64,000 bases of DNA, taken from NCBI GenBank assembly GCA_024274915.1, contig JAJSAC010000071.1:1-64000 (forward strand), read 5' to 3'. Position numbers and translations under genes: made by a program. This DNA comes from Thermodesulfobacteriota bacterium (GTDB lineage Bacteria > Thermosulfidibacterota > Thermosulfidibacteria > Thermosulfidibacterales > B14-G1). Every line of letters starts with the position of its first letter. The first letter of the stretch is position 1. Of the stretch, positions 21,247 through 30,269 are shown one piece after another. The notes beneath the pieces were generated by a model, which saw only the letters and a program-made list of their open reading frames with translations, had not been told where the DNA came from and ran no database searches.

Positions 21247-22842
21247 CTAGCCTTTAGGTCCCCCTTCCACGATCTGGGGATCCACCCGGCCTTGGTATTT
21301 GTCGAAGTTCTCCTGGAAACGACGGGCCAGCTCCAGTTTCTTGACCCTGTAGGCTTCTCTGTCATCCCAGGTCTGGGCAGGGTCCAGGATCTCCGACGGG
21401 ATGTCCGGGCAGGTCTTGGGCACCGTGAAGCCGAAGGTTTCGTCCTCCCGGTACTCCACCCCATCCAGTTCCCCTTCCAGGATGGCCTTTATGATCCTCC
21501 TGGTATGCTTAATGGAGATACGGTGGCCCACACCGTAGGGGCCTCCAATGAGACCCGTGTTCACCAGCCACACCTTCACATTGTAGCGCTGGATCCTCTC
21601 CCCCAGGAGCCGGGCATATACCACGGGAGAATGGACCATGAAGGGTGAACCGAAGCAGGCCGAGAAGACAGCCTTAGGCTCCTTAACCCCCACCTCCGTG
21701 CCCGCCACCTTGGAGGTGTAGCCCGAAATGAAGTGGTACATGGCCTGCTCCGGGGTGATCTGGGCCACGGGGGGCAGCACCCCGAAGGCATCGTAGGTGA
21801 GGAAGATGATGTTCTGAGGATGGCCAGCCACCCCCTCCCGGACTATGCGGGGCAGGTGGGAGACGGGGAAGGAGGCCCTGGTGTTCTCCGTGAGGGAGTC
21901 GTCGTCCAGATCCACCCGCCTGCTCCTCACGTCAATGGCCACATTCTCCAGGATGGTGCCGAAGCGCCTGGTACATTGGTAGATGTCGGGCTCGTCTTCG
22001 GGAGAGAGACGGATCACCTTGGCGTAACAGCCCCCTTCCAGGTTGAAGATCCCCTCGTCGCACCAGCCATGCTCGTCGTCCCCGATGAGGTAGCGCTCGG
22101 GGTCGGCGGAGAGGGTGGTCTTGCCCGTCCCCGAAAGACCAAAGAAGATGGCCACATCCCCCCTCTCCCCCACATTGGCCGAGCAGTGCATGGACAGCAC
22201 CCCTTCCTTGGGCAGGTAATAGTTCATCATGGTGAAGATGGCTTTCTTGATCTCCCCGGCATAGGAAGTGCCACCGATGAGAACCATCTTCTCCTTGAGG
22301 TTGAGGATGATGAAGGTCTCGGAATTGGTGCCGTCCAGCTCGGGGATGGCGTGGAAGCGGGGAACCACAATGACGGTGAAATCGGGCTGGAAGGATGCAA
22401 GAACCTTGGGATCCAGCTCCCTGATGAACATGTTCCGGGCAAAGAGACTATGCCACGCATACTCGGCGATGACCCGTACCGGTCGACGGTAGCGCTCGTG
22501 GGCTCCCGTGTAGCACTCCTGGACAAAGACCTCCTTGGACTGGAGATAGGCCGCGAGCCGGGTATAGAGGAGTCTGAACTTCTCCGGTTCCATGGGCTGG
22601 TTCTCCTCACCCCAGTAGATCTCGGCCTCGCTGGTGGGTTCCCTCACCAGGAACTTGTCCCTGGGCGAACGGCCCGTGTGATGGCCCGTCCTCACCACCA
22701 GGGGCCCCAGATGGGCCAGGAGTCCTTCCCTGCGTCTAACAGCCTCTTCGTAGAGGGATGGAGTGGGCATGTCCCAGTAGATCCGGGCCAGATTCTTGAG
22801 TCCGTGCCGCTCCAATCCCGTGTATTCAGTCTTTTCTATCAT
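21247..22842 (-). CDS. pckA: Phosphoenolpyruvate carboxykinase (ATP)
   Basis: A 531-residue ATP-dependent PEP carboxykinase, which interconverts oxaloacetate and PEP at the start of gluconeogenesis (EC 4.1.1.49). Hallmarks are RTGHHTGRSPRDKF (about residues 51-64), the P-loop GLSGTGKTTLSADP (about 230-243), YLIGDDEHGW just after it, and the closing TAYTSKVAGTE-like segment (GYTSKVAGTE). Length is that of the ATP family. The start MIEKTEYTGLERHGL is well placed. A 3' fragment of this gene is repeated at 20498-20572, and a 16-bp hairpin follows its stop. Confidence 0.96.
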   Translation of the reverse strand: MIEKTEYTGLERHGLKNLARIYWDMPTPSLYEEAVRRREGLLAHLGPLVVRTGHHTGRSPRDKFLVREPTSEAEIYWGEENQPMEPEKFRLLYTRLAAYLQSKEVFVQECYTGAHERYRRPVRVIAEYAWHSLFARNMFIRELDPKVLASFQPDFTVIVVPRFHAIPELDGTNSETFIILNLKEKMVLIGGTSYAGEIKKAIFTMMNYYLPKEGVLSMHCSANVGERGDVAIFFGLSGTGKTTLSADPERYLIGDDEHGWCDEGIFNLEGGCYAKVIRLSPEDEPDIYQCTRRFGTILENVAIDVRSRRVDLDDDSLTENTRASFPVSHLPRIVREGVAGHPQNIIFLTYDAFGVLPPVAQITPEQAMYHFISGYTSKVAGTEVGVKEPKAVFSACFGSPFMVHSPVVYARLLGERIQRYNVKVWLVNTGLIGGPYGVGHRISIKHTRRIIKAILEGELDGVEYREDETFGFTVPKTCPDIPSEILDPAQTWDDREAYRVKKLELARRFQENFDKYQGRVDPQIVEGGPKG

Positions 22843-22888
22843 AAACCACCTCCAAAGAGCCCAGGTTACGGCCCTCGTCTCCCCTTTG

Positions 22889-23335
22889 TCAATCTATCAC
22901 CAGAACCGGGATGGTGGAGAATTCCATAACCCTGAAAACGGAGCTTCCCATGAGGATCTTCTTCACTCCCCTCTTGCCCAGCCTTCCCATAACGATGAGA
23001 TCCACTCCTTCCTCCTGGGCCGTGTTGATGATCTCCTGATAGGGCACCCCCTCCTTCAGGAGGAGTTTCACCGGGACCTCGTACTTGCGGAGCATGATCT
23101 CGGTAGAGTGGAGGAGGGCCCATCCCTGCTCCTGGAGCTCCTTGGCCAAGGCCTCAGGGGCACGACCCATGAACCTCTCCAGCTCTTCCAGTACCATTTT
23201 GTCCAGAACATGGAGGACCAGAAGTTCGCTGCCTTCGTTCCTAGCCAGCCTGGCCGCCAGCTGGGCAGCGTTCAATGCCCCCTTCGAGCCGTCCACCGCC
23301 ACCAGAATCTTCTTGAACACTTGCTCTTTAGCCAC
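22889..23335 (-). CDS. Universal stress protein, UspA family
   Basis: A 148-residue UspA-domain protein: KKILVAVDGSKGALNAAQLAARLA at the N-terminus and VIMGRLGKRGVKKILMGSSVFRVME, the G-2x-G-9x-G-S ATP-binding motif, near the C-terminus. Members bind ATP and act in stress survival; the specific role is unknown. GTG at 23335 (MAKEQVFKK) has AAAGGAG upstream; a longer frame to 23383 has no ribosome site. It lies 46 bp before pckA in the same direction. Confidence 0.9.
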   Translation of the reverse strand: MAKEQVFKKILVAVDGSKGALNAAQLAARLARNEGSELLVLHVLDKMVLEELERFMGRAPEALAKELQEQGWALLHSTEIMLRKYEVPVKLLLKEGVPYQEIINTAQEEGVDLIVMGRLGKRGVKKILMGSSVFRVMEFSTIPVLVID

Positions 23336-23444
23336 GCCATACCTCCTTTCAGCAATGGTAATAAAATATCCCCTGAGACCCAAGGATAAAAGGTGTCATG
23401 GAAGGGAAAAGGAAGGCCCACCCTTCCCACATCCCCGGACCCAA

Positions 23445-24269
23445 TCAAAGGCCCATCCCTCCAGCCAAACCCCTCCCTCTTCTCTGCCTGAGGGCCTCGT
23501 AGAGGACCACCGCCGTGGCCACGGCCACGTTGAGGGAGTCCACCTTGCCCCACATGGGTATCCTCACCATTGTACAGGGCCCCTCCATCCACAGGGGCCT
23601 CAACCCCTCGGACTCGCTTCCCACCACCACCGCCGTGGGCCCCCTGTAGTCTACATCGGTGTAATCCAGGGGAGCATGGGGCGTGGTGACCACCGCCTCT
23701 ATACCCATCTCCTCCAGCCACCCCCTGGTCTCCCCGGGGGAGGTGAGGACCAGCCTCACCGTGAAGAGGGTGCCCCGGCTGGCCCTCACCACGTTGGGGT
23801 TGAAAGGGTCCACCACGGGATCGCAGACAATGATGGCGTCGGCCCCCACAGCATCGGTGCAGCGGAGGATGGCCCCCAGGTTCCCCGGTTTCTCCAGGGA
23901 CTCCGCCACCACCAGGAGGGGCGAGGGACCCAGGGCCAGGTCCTCCAGCCTCCAGCGAAACCGGCGGGCAACGGCCAGGAGTCCATCGGGATTCTCCCTG
24001 TAGGATACCTTCTCGAAGAGGGAACGGGTGAGGGAGAAGAGCCTCACCCCCCTGGCCTCCAGGGACTCCAAAAGGGCTTCCTCGCCCCCCTTGAAGAACT
24101 CCCGGCAAAAGAAGAGGGAGTCCAGTTCCACGGCCCCCTCCAGGGCCATGGAGATCTCTTTTCCCCCTTCCACCAGAAAGAGTCCCCTCTTCTCCCCGTA
24201 CCTCCTCTCCCGGAGCCTCACCAGGTCCTTTATTCTGGGATTCCGAGGGCTGGTGATGGTCAAGGCCAT
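23445..24269 (-). CDS. TrmH/SpoU-family RNA 2'-O-methyltransferase
   Basis: A 274-residue SPOUT methyltransferase. The N-terminal part (ITSPRNPRIKDLVRLRERRYGEKRGLFLVEGGKEI) is the SpoU substrate-binding domain. The C-terminal trefoil-knot motifs are VVAESLEKPGNLGAILRC, VVGSESEGLRP and IPMWGKVDSLNVAVATAVVLYE. It transfers a methyl group from SAM to a ribose 2'-OH in rRNA or tRNA; which nucleotide is not deducible. It precedes the stress-protein gene. Confidence 0.92.
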   Translation of the reverse strand: MALTITSPRNPRIKDLVRLRERRYGEKRGLFLVEGGKEISMALEGAVELDSLFFCREFFKGGEEALLESLEARGVRLFSLTRSLFEKVSYRENPDGLLAVARRFRWRLEDLALGPSPLLVVAESLEKPGNLGAILRCTDAVGADAIIVCDPVVDPFNPNVVRASRGTLFTVRLVLTSPGETRGWLEEMGIEAVVTTPHAPLDYTDVDYRGPTAVVVGSESEGLRPLWMEGPCTMVRIPMWGKVDSLNVAVATAVVLYEALRQRRGRGLAGGMGL

Positions 24270-24307
24270 TGAATTCCCTCCTTCAAAATAAGAGGGCCAT
24301 GCCCATA

Positions 24308-25261
24308 CTAGGGTAGGGCCTCTATAGTAGTGGCCACAGACTGGGCCAAGGTCAACAGGTTGTACCCCCCTTCCAGAAGGGCCACCACCGACGCTCCCAC
24401 CTCCCGGGCAAGTTGGACCACCCTGTCGGCCAGCCCCCTGTACCCCCGGGTGGTGAGCTCCAGGGACGAGAGGGGGTCCAGTTCGTGACCATCGTAACCC
24501 GCCGAGACGAGGATGAGGCCGGGCCTGTAGTCCCTGGCCAGGGGGAGAAACTCCCGGTCGTATACCCGGAAGAATTCCTCATCCCCGCTGCCTGGCGGGA
24601 GGGGACAGTTGAGGGTGTACCCCAAGCCGGGCCCCTCACCCCTCTCCTCCGCCTTCCCCGTGCCGGGATAGAAGGGCCATTGATGGGTGGAGAAATAAAA
24701 CACACTGGGGTCCTGGTAGAAGGCCTCCTGGGTACCATTGCCGTGATGGGCATCCCAGTCCACAATGAGGACCCTCTCCACCCCCTTATTCCTGGCATAA
24801 TGGGCGGCCACGGCCACATTGTTAAAGATACAGAAGCCCATGGCCTTGCTCCTCAGGGCGTGGTGCCCAGGGGGTCTCACAGCACAAAAGACGGAGGAGA
24901 ACTTACCCTCGAGCACGGCGTCCACCGCCGCCAGGGCACCACCCACAGCCCATAGGGCCGCCCTGTAGGAATCCTTGCAAACCACTGTGTCGGGATCCAA
25001 GTAGCCCCCTCCTCCCTCACAGAACCTCCGGACCTCCTCTATGTAGTCCGGATGGTGATTGAGGGCCACCTCCTGGAAGGTAGCCTCCCTGGCTTCCACC
25101 AGCTCCATTTGGGCCAAAAGGGACTCCTCGCCGAGATAGTCCAGGATGGCCATGAGCCGTTCTTTTCTTTCAGGGTGTCCCCCCGTTTCGTGAAGAAGGT
25201 AATTCTCGTGGAAAACCAAGCCTTTATTGGATGTTTTCCCCCCTCTTTCGTCCCCTCCCAT
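24308..25261 (-). CDS. Histone-deacetylase-fold hydrolase (AcuC/HDAC family)
   Basis: A 317-residue zinc amidohydrolase of the histone deacetylase superfamily. Active-site segments are CAVRPPGHHAL (tandem His, about residues 132-142), VDWDAHHGNGTQ (zinc Asp and His, about 171-182) and SAGYDGHELDPL (second zinc Asp, about 258-269). Bacterial members deacetylate acetyl-polyamines, acetoin-pathway enzymes or other acetyl-amines; the substrate cannot be named here. The presence of a branched-polyamine gene at 49.3 kb makes acetyl-polyamine a possibility. ATG at 25261 follows AGGGAGGGG. Confidence 0.92.
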   Translation of the reverse strand: MGGDERGGKTSNKGLVFHENYLLHETGGHPERKERLMAILDYLGEESLLAQMELVEAREATFQEVALNHHPDYIEEVRRFCEGGGGYLDPDTVVCKDSYRAALWAVGGALAAVDAVLEGKFSSVFCAVRPPGHHALRSKAMGFCIFNNVAVAAHYARNKGVERVLIVDWDAHHGNGTQEAFYQDPSVFYFSTHQWPFYPGTGKAEERGEGPGLGYTLNCPLPPGSGDEEFFRVYDREFLPLARDYRPGLILVSAGYDGHELDPLSSLELTTRGYRGLADRVVQLAREVGASVVALLEGGYNLLTLAQSVATTIEALP

Positions 25262-25336
25262 TTCTCCCCTCCCTTGATTATACTCCGCTTCATAATTTAA
25301 AGTGAGAGGGAAGAAAAATGAAGCGGGGGGATAAGC

Positions 25337-25780
25337 ATGAAGAAGAGCAAAGGGTTTTTAATCTTGCTCCTCACTGTAACACTGGCAGGCTGTGCCTCTC
25401 TATCGGGAAAGAAGGGAGGAATTCAGACTGTAAAAGGAAAACAACAAGAAGCCATTCACAAACTTGCCAACAACATACCTCTGTATCCCAAATTTAAATA
25501 CATTCCAGACAAAAGTTTCTTCTTTGAATCCAACGGTGTTAGGGCAGGGGTGATGGTCTTTGAAGGCAAGGGCCGGGTAGGTGACCTGGTGAACTTCTAC
25601 AAGAGGGAGATGCCCAGCTATGGATGGACCATGGTCTCCTCTTACCAGTACGGCAAGGAAGCCCTCTTGGACTTCTCCGCCCCCGACAAGACCTGCCAGA
25701 TCTCCGTCCAGGAAAAGCCCTTCAAAACCGTCCTGGTGATAAGGACGGGCACCAGAGAACCGGAGGGATATACAAAGTAG
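25337..25780 (+). CDS. Small lipoprotein of unknown function
   Basis: A 147-residue secreted lipoprotein: a basic N-terminus and hydrophobic stretch (KGFLILLLTVTLAGC) ending in the lipobox LAGC at about residue 19. The mature part, with IPLYPKF and DLVNFYKREMPSYGW, resembles small proteobacterial lipoproteins with a single alpha/beta domain, and no function is known. It stops 2 bp before the next gene, with which it is probably co-transcribed, though the products act in different compartments. Confidence 0.8.
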   Translation: MKKSKGFLILLLTVTLAGCASLSGKKGGIQTVKGKQQEAIHKLANNIPLYPKFKYIPDKSFFFESNGVRAGVMVFEGKGRVGDLVNFYKREMPSYGWTMVSSYQYGKEALLDFSAPDKTCQISVQEKPFKTVLVIRTGTREPEGYTK

Positions 25781-25781
25781 C

Positions 25782-26879
25782 ATGGAAAAGCCCTGGCCTT
25801 CACTTAGACTGGGGGACCTGGAGGTCCCCCATCCCATAATCCAGGGAGGGATGGGTGTACGCATATCCATCCACGGCCTGGCCTCCGCCGTCAGCCGGGC
25901 GGGAGGCATAGGAGTGATCGCCGCCGCCGCCGTAGGATTGGAGGAACCCGACGCCTTCAAGAACTTCTCCGAAGCCGACGCGAGGGTCCTCAGACAGGAG
26001 ATAAGGAAGGCCAAAGAACTGGCCCCAGGCAGGCCCGTGGGGGTCAACATCATGGTGGCCCAAACGGACTACAAAAAGCTGGTGAAGATCGCCCTGGAGG
26101 AAGGGATCGACATCATCTTCTCAGGTGCCGGTCTCCCTATGAGCCTTCCCAAACTGGCACAGGAAAGCAAAGTCAAACTGGTACCCATCGTCTCCTCGGC
26201 CAGGGCCGCCGCCATCATTACCAGGAACTGGCTGAAGAAGTACGGGCGCCGCCCCGATGCCTTCGTCATCGAGGGAGCCCTGGCGGGGGGACACCTGGGC
26301 TTCAGCTACGAGGAACTGGCAAAAGAGAGAGCCAAGCCCCTCCTGGCCATCCTCCAGGAAACCCGAAAGGCCCTGGAGCCTTACGAGGAAGGGGAACCCA
26401 TCCCCCTCATAGTGGCAGGGGGCATCTTCTACGGCTGGGAAGTGCGCCAGGCTATAGAAGCGGGGGCCCAGGGGGTCCAAATGGCCACCCGTTTCGTGGC
26501 CACCCAGGAGTGCGACGCCGCCCCGGCCTTCAAAGAGGCCTACCTCAGGGCCACAGAAGATGACGTGGTCATCATAAAGAGCCCCGTGGGAATGCCCGGC
26601 AGGGCCCTGAGGAATCCCTTTGTGGAGGCCATGATAAGGGGTGAGAAGAGACCCATCACCTGTCCCTACCTCTGTCTCAAGCCCTGTGTGCCGGAGAAGA
26701 GTCCCTTCTGCATTGCCCTGGCACTGCTGCTGGCCAAGAAGGGGGACGTAAAGCGGGGCCTCATCTTCGCCGGGGCCAGGGTGGCCGAGGTGAAGGAGAT
26801 CACTACCGTTCCCCGCCTCTTCCAAAAGCTCATGGAGGAGTATGTCCGTGGCCCAGAGCCTATCCCTACCCCTGGATAG
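25782..26879 (+). CDS. Nitronate monooxygenase/enoyl-reductase-like flavoprotein
   Basis: A 365-residue FMN-dependent TIM-barrel protein of the 2-nitropropane dioxygenase (NPD) family. Motifs are PIIQGGMGVRIS at the start, VGVNIMVA, DAFVIEGALAGGHLGF and GAQGVQMATRFVATQECDAAP. A cysteine-rich insert CPYLCLKPC (about 292-302) is characteristic of one NPD subgroup. It may oxidise nitronates or reduce another substrate; the FabK paralogue at 53.5 kb is more clearly tied to fatty-acid synthesis. Its 3' end overlaps polA by 38 bp. Confidence 0.87.
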   Translation: MEKPWPSLRLGDLEVPHPIIQGGMGVRISIHGLASAVSRAGGIGVIAAAAVGLEEPDAFKNFSEADARVLRQEIRKAKELAPGRPVGVNIMVAQTDYKKLVKIALEEGIDIIFSGAGLPMSLPKLAQESKVKLVPIVSSARAAAIITRNWLKKYGRRPDAFVIEGALAGGHLGFSYEELAKERAKPLLAILQETRKALEPYEEGEPIPLIVAGGIFYGWEVRQAIEAGAQGVQMATRFVATQECDAAPAFKEAYLRATEDDVVIIKSPVGMPGRALRNPFVEAMIRGEKRPITCPYLCLKPCVPEKSPFCIALALLLAKKGDVKRGLIFAGARVAEVKEITTVPRLFQKLMEEYVRGPEPIPTPG

Positions 26880-29526
26880 ACCCAGCCTCTACCTCATAGA
26901 CGGCTCCTCCTACCTATACAGGGCCTACTTCGCCCTCCCCTTCCTCTCCAACTCCAAGGGCCTCCCCACCCACGCTGCCTACGGGTTCACCAGGATGGTG
27001 ATGAAGATCATAAAGGAACACCAACCCCAGTACATGGCCGTAGCCTTCGACGTGGGAAGGGAAACCTTCCGAACCGAGGCCTACCAGGAGTACAAGGCCC
27101 AGAGGCCCACCATGCCTGATGAACTGGCCGTCCAGATCCCCTATGTGAAGGAGATCCTCCGGGCCCTAAGGATACCGGTGCTGGAGATGGAGAACTACGA
27201 GGCCGACGACGTGATAGCCACCCTGGCCAAGAGGGCGGAGAACGCCGGATTCCGGGTGGTCATCGTCACCGGGGACAAGGACATGCTCCAGCTGGTGACG
27301 GAGAACATCCGGGTCTTCGATCCCATGAAGGAGACCTTCTATGGCCCCCAAGAAGTCAGGGAGCGTATGGGGGTGGCCCCCCACCAAATCCCCGATCTCC
27401 TAGGCCTGGCGGGGGACAGCATAGACAATATCCCCGGGGTGAAGGGAATAGGACAAAAGAGCGCTCATGAACTGGTCAGGGCCCTGGGCAGCCTGGAAGA
27501 AATCTTCCAGAACCTGGAGAAGGTACCCCCCAAGTACCGGAAGAAACTGGAAGGGGCCAAAGAGGTGGCCCTCATGAGTAAGGCCCTGGTGAAGGTGAGA
27601 AGGGACCTCCCCCTGGAAGTGACCTGGGACCAGCTGGAGCGCAAGGAGCCCGACTATGACCGCCTGAGGGACCTATTCAGGGAGCTGGAGTTCACCACCC
27701 TCATCAGGGAACTGCCCCAGGGTGAGGAGGACCGTGGCCGGTATCGGACGGTGACCACCCTGGAGGAATGGAGGGGACTGGTCCGAGAGTGGGCAGGAGA
27801 GAAGGAGATCTCCTTCGACTTCGAGACCGACTCCCTCTTCCCCGTGGAGGCCCGGCTGGTGGGCCTGGCTGTCACCCCCAAGGAGAAGGAAGGATGGTAC
27901 CTTCCCCTGGACCACCAGGAGGGACCCCGCCTGCCCGAAAAGGGGGTGCTGGAGACCTTCTCTTCCCTCTTGACGGACGGGGAAAAGGAGAAGGTGGGAC
28001 AGAACATCAAATACGAGCTGGTCCTCCTCTTCTCCCGGGGCCACAGGGTGGACGGTCCCCTCTTCGACACCATGGTGGCCTCCTACCTGTTGAACCCCGG
28101 CAAGAGGACCCATGGCCTGGACGACCTGGCCCTGGAGTACCTGGGCTACCGGACCACCACCTACAAGGAGGTGACCAGAAAGGGCAAAAAGGAGATCCCC
28201 TTTTCCCAGGTGATGCCCGAAACGGCCCGGGACTATGCCTGCGAAGACGCCGACATCACCCTGAGACTCAAGCACGTCCTGGAAGGCCAATTGAAAGAAG
28301 AGGGACTGGAGGAGCTCTTCTACCAGCTGGAGATGCCCCTGGTGCCCGTCCTGGCCCGCATGGAACTGGCCGGAGTGAAGGTGGAGAAGGCCCGCCTGGA
28401 GACCATGGCCCAGGTCCTGGAAACCCAGATCCAGCGCCTGGAGAAGGAGATCCACCAACTGGCTGGGGAGCCCTTCAACATCAACTCCCCCAGGCAGCTG
28501 GCCCACGTCCTCTTCAACAAGCTGAAACTCAAGCCCCTGAGAAAGACCAAGACGGGATACTCCACCGACGTGGAAGTCCTGGCCCAGCTCGCCCTGGAAC
28601 ATCCCCTCCCCGAGAGAGTCCTGGAGTACCGGCAACTCACCAAGCTCAAGTCCACCTACGTGGAAGGTCTCATGAAGGTCATCAACCCCAAGACGGGGCG
28701 GGTTCACACCTCCTTCAACCAGACGGTGACGGCTACGGGGCGCCTCTCCAGCTCGGACCCCAACCTCCAGAACATTCCCATCAGAACAGAGCTGGGGCGC
28801 ATGATCAGGGAGGCCTTCGTGGCCGAGGATGGCTTCCTCCTCCTGTCGGCAGACTATTCCCAAATCGAGCTCCGCATCCTGGCCGCCCTGTCGGAGGACG
28901 AAAAGCTCCTGGAAGCCTTCTACAAGGGAGAAGACATCCACACCCGCACGGCCTGTGAGATCTTCGGCGTCGCCCCCCATGAGGTGACCCCCGAGCTGAG
29001 GCGCCGGGCCAAGGTGGTCAACTTCGGCATCATTTACGGCATGAGCCCTTACGGCCTCTCCCAGGAGCTCAAGATCCCTGTGGAAGAGGCGGCGGAGTAC
29101 ATCGAGCGCTACTTCCACAGGTACCCCGGGGTGAGGCACTTCCTGGACCAGCTCATAACCCAGGCCCAGGAGAAAGGCTACGTCACCACCGTCCTGGGCA
29201 GGAGGCGGTTCATCCCCGAAATCTTCAGCTCCAACCGGAACACCAGGGAGCTGGGCAAACGATACGCCATCAATACCCCCATCCAGGGCTCCGCCGCCGA
29301 CCTTATCAAGCTGGCCATGATCCGCATTGACCGTTTCCTCGTGGAAAAGGGGATGAAGACCCGGATGATCCTCCAGGTCCACGACGAACTCCTCCTGGAG
29401 GTGGCAGAAGGGGAGTTGGAGAATGTAAGGGAAAAGGTCAAGGAGTTGATGGAAGGGGTATATCCCCTGAAAGTACCACTGGTGGTCCACGTGGGTGTGG
29501 GGAAAAACTGGGAGGAGGCCCATTAA
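26842..29526 (+). CDS. polA: DNA polymerase I
   Basis: An 894-residue family A polymerase for Okazaki-fragment processing and repair. Three parts are visible: 5'-3' exonuclease (about 1-290, LIDGSSYLYRAYFALP, VTGDKDMLQL, GLAGDSIDNIPGVKGIG), a 3'-5' proofreading domain (about 300-480) with DFETD, NIKYEL and YACEDADIT, and the polymerase (about 500-894) with DYSQIELR (motif A), RRAKVVNFGIIYG (motif B) and VHDELLLE (motif C). The acidic residues of the proofreading site are present, so it is likely active, unlike in Taq-type enzymes. The ATG at 26842 lies inside the preceding gene; translation is probably coupled. Confidence 0.96.
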   Translation: MSVAQSLSLPLDRPSLYLIDGSSYLYRAYFALPFLSNSKGLPTHAAYGFTRMVMKIIKEHQPQYMAVAFDVGRETFRTEAYQEYKAQRPTMPDELAVQIPYVKEILRALRIPVLEMENYEADDVIATLAKRAENAGFRVVIVTGDKDMLQLVTENIRVFDPMKETFYGPQEVRERMGVAPHQIPDLLGLAGDSIDNIPGVKGIGQKSAHELVRALGSLEEIFQNLEKVPPKYRKKLEGAKEVALMSKALVKVRRDLPLEVTWDQLERKEPDYDRLRDLFRELEFTTLIRELPQGEEDRGRYRTVTTLEEWRGLVREWAGEKEISFDFETDSLFPVEARLVGLAVTPKEKEGWYLPLDHQEGPRLPEKGVLETFSSLLTDGEKEKVGQNIKYELVLLFSRGHRVDGPLFDTMVASYLLNPGKRTHGLDDLALEYLGYRTTTYKEVTRKGKKEIPFSQVMPETARDYACEDADITLRLKHVLEGQLKEEGLEELFYQLEMPLVPVLARMELAGVKVEKARLETMAQVLETQIQRLEKEIHQLAGEPFNINSPRQLAHVLFNKLKLKPLRKTKTGYSTDVEVLAQLALEHPLPERVLEYRQLTKLKSTYVEGLMKVINPKTGRVHTSFNQTVTATGRLSSSDPNLQNIPIRTELGRMIREAFVAEDGFLLLSADYSQIELRILAALSEDEKLLEAFYKGEDIHTRTACEIFGVAPHEVTPELRRRAKVVNFGIIYGMSPYGLSQELKIPVEEAAEYIERYFHRYPGVRHFLDQLITQAQEKGYVTTVLGRRRFIPEIFSSNRNTRELGKRYAINTPIQGSAADLIKLAMIRIDRFLVEKGMKTRMILQVHDELLLEVAEGELENVREKVKELMEGVYPLKVPLVVHVGVGKNWEEAH

Positions 29527-29650
29527 TTGATGGCTGATGGCGCATAGCTGATGGCTCATGGCTGATGGCTGATAGACCAGATAGACTAAATAACCAGACA
29601 GACTAGATAGACCAGACAAACCAGAGAGACCAGATGAACCAGACAAACCA
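29527..29650. repeat. Low-complexity tandem degenerate repeats after polA
   Basis: Two families of short imperfect repeats fill the polA-coaE gap. First come several copies of (GCTGATGGC)-like units at about 29527-29573. Then come AGACCAGA/AGACTAGA/AAACCAGA-like 8-mers to about 29650. The ATG that gives the longest coaE frame (29634) lies within the second block. Confidence 0.85.
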
Positions 29651-30269
29651 AAGAAAAGAGGGTCTGGTGGTGGGCCTCACGGGGGGCATCGCCAGTGGCA
29701 AGAGCAGCGTGGCCCGCATCTTCCAAGAACTGGGAGCCTGGATCATAGATGCCGACCAACTGGCCCGGGAGGTGGTAGAGCCAGGTACCCCGGGCTGGCG
29801 GGAGGTGGTGGAAGCCTTTGGCAGGGAGTATTTCCTGCCCGATGGAACTCTGGACAGGAAGAAACTGGCCAAGAGGGTCTTTCACAACCCCGAGGACAAG
29901 GACAAACTGGAAGCCATCATCCATCCCCGGATCCTGGAGCTACGCCAGGAGCGTACCCGGGAGATCCTGGAGAAAGACCCCCATGCCCTCATCGTCTTTG
30001 AAGTCCCCCTACTCATAGAGAAGGGGCTCCACCACAGGGTGGACAGGGTGGTGGTGGTGTGGGTACCCCGGGAAACCCAGATCCAGCGCCTCATGGAGAG
30101 GGACGGCCTCACCCGGGAGGAAGCGGAGGAGAGGCTGAGGAACCAGATGGACCTAGACCACAAGGTGAGGTTTGCCCATTACGTCATCGACAACTCGGGT
30201 CCCCTGGAAGAGACCCGCCGCCAGGTGGAAACCCTCTACAAGGAACTGAAGGCCTTGGCCCAGGGCTAG
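29634..30269 (+). CDS. coaE: Dephospho-CoA kinase
   Basis: A 211-residue P-loop kinase that phosphorylates the 3'-OH of dephospho-CoA, the last step of coenzyme A synthesis. Motifs: GLTGGIASGKSSVARIF (P-loop, about residues 14-30), DADQLAREVV, and VFEVPLLIEKGLHHRVDRVVVVWVP with the conserved PLL(I/F)E. The longest start (29634) is inside the tandem repeats with a poor ribosome site; GTG at 29667 or 29670, just after AGAGGG, gives the same conserved N-terminus and may be the true start. Its end overlaps the convergent GNAT gene by 4 bp. Confidence 0.93.
   Translation: MNQTNQRKEGLVVGLTGGIASGKSSVARIFQELGAWIIDADQLAREVVEPGTPGWREVVEAFGREYFLPDGTLDRKKLAKRVFHNPEDKDKLEAIIHPRILELRQERTREILEKDPHALIVFEVPLLIEKGLHHRVDRVVVVWVPRETQIQRLMERDGLTREEAEERLRNQMDLDHKVRFAHYVIDNSGPLEETRRQVETLYKELKALAQG

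Noticed and set aside
21733-22929. Long open frame on the plus strand across pckA (about 400 codons)
   Set aside because: It is the reverse-strand shadow of pckA, low in complexity (rich in Gly, His, Pro, Leu), with no ribosome site or family motif.
23085-24272. Plus-strand frame of nearly 400 codons across the stress-protein and methylase genes
   Set aside because: Runs across two well-supported minus-strand genes and shows only Pro/His/Ser-rich shadow sequence.
25782-26879. Second FabK enoyl-ACP reductase
   Set aside because: It shares the NPD fold but has a cysteine-rich insert and lies away from the fab cluster, so only a general NPD call is justified.
27673-29646. 657-codon minus-strand frame opposite polA
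   Set aside because: A GC-driven shadow of polA; composition (His, Gly, Leu, Val) is unlike a real protein and polA on the other strand has every catalytic motif.
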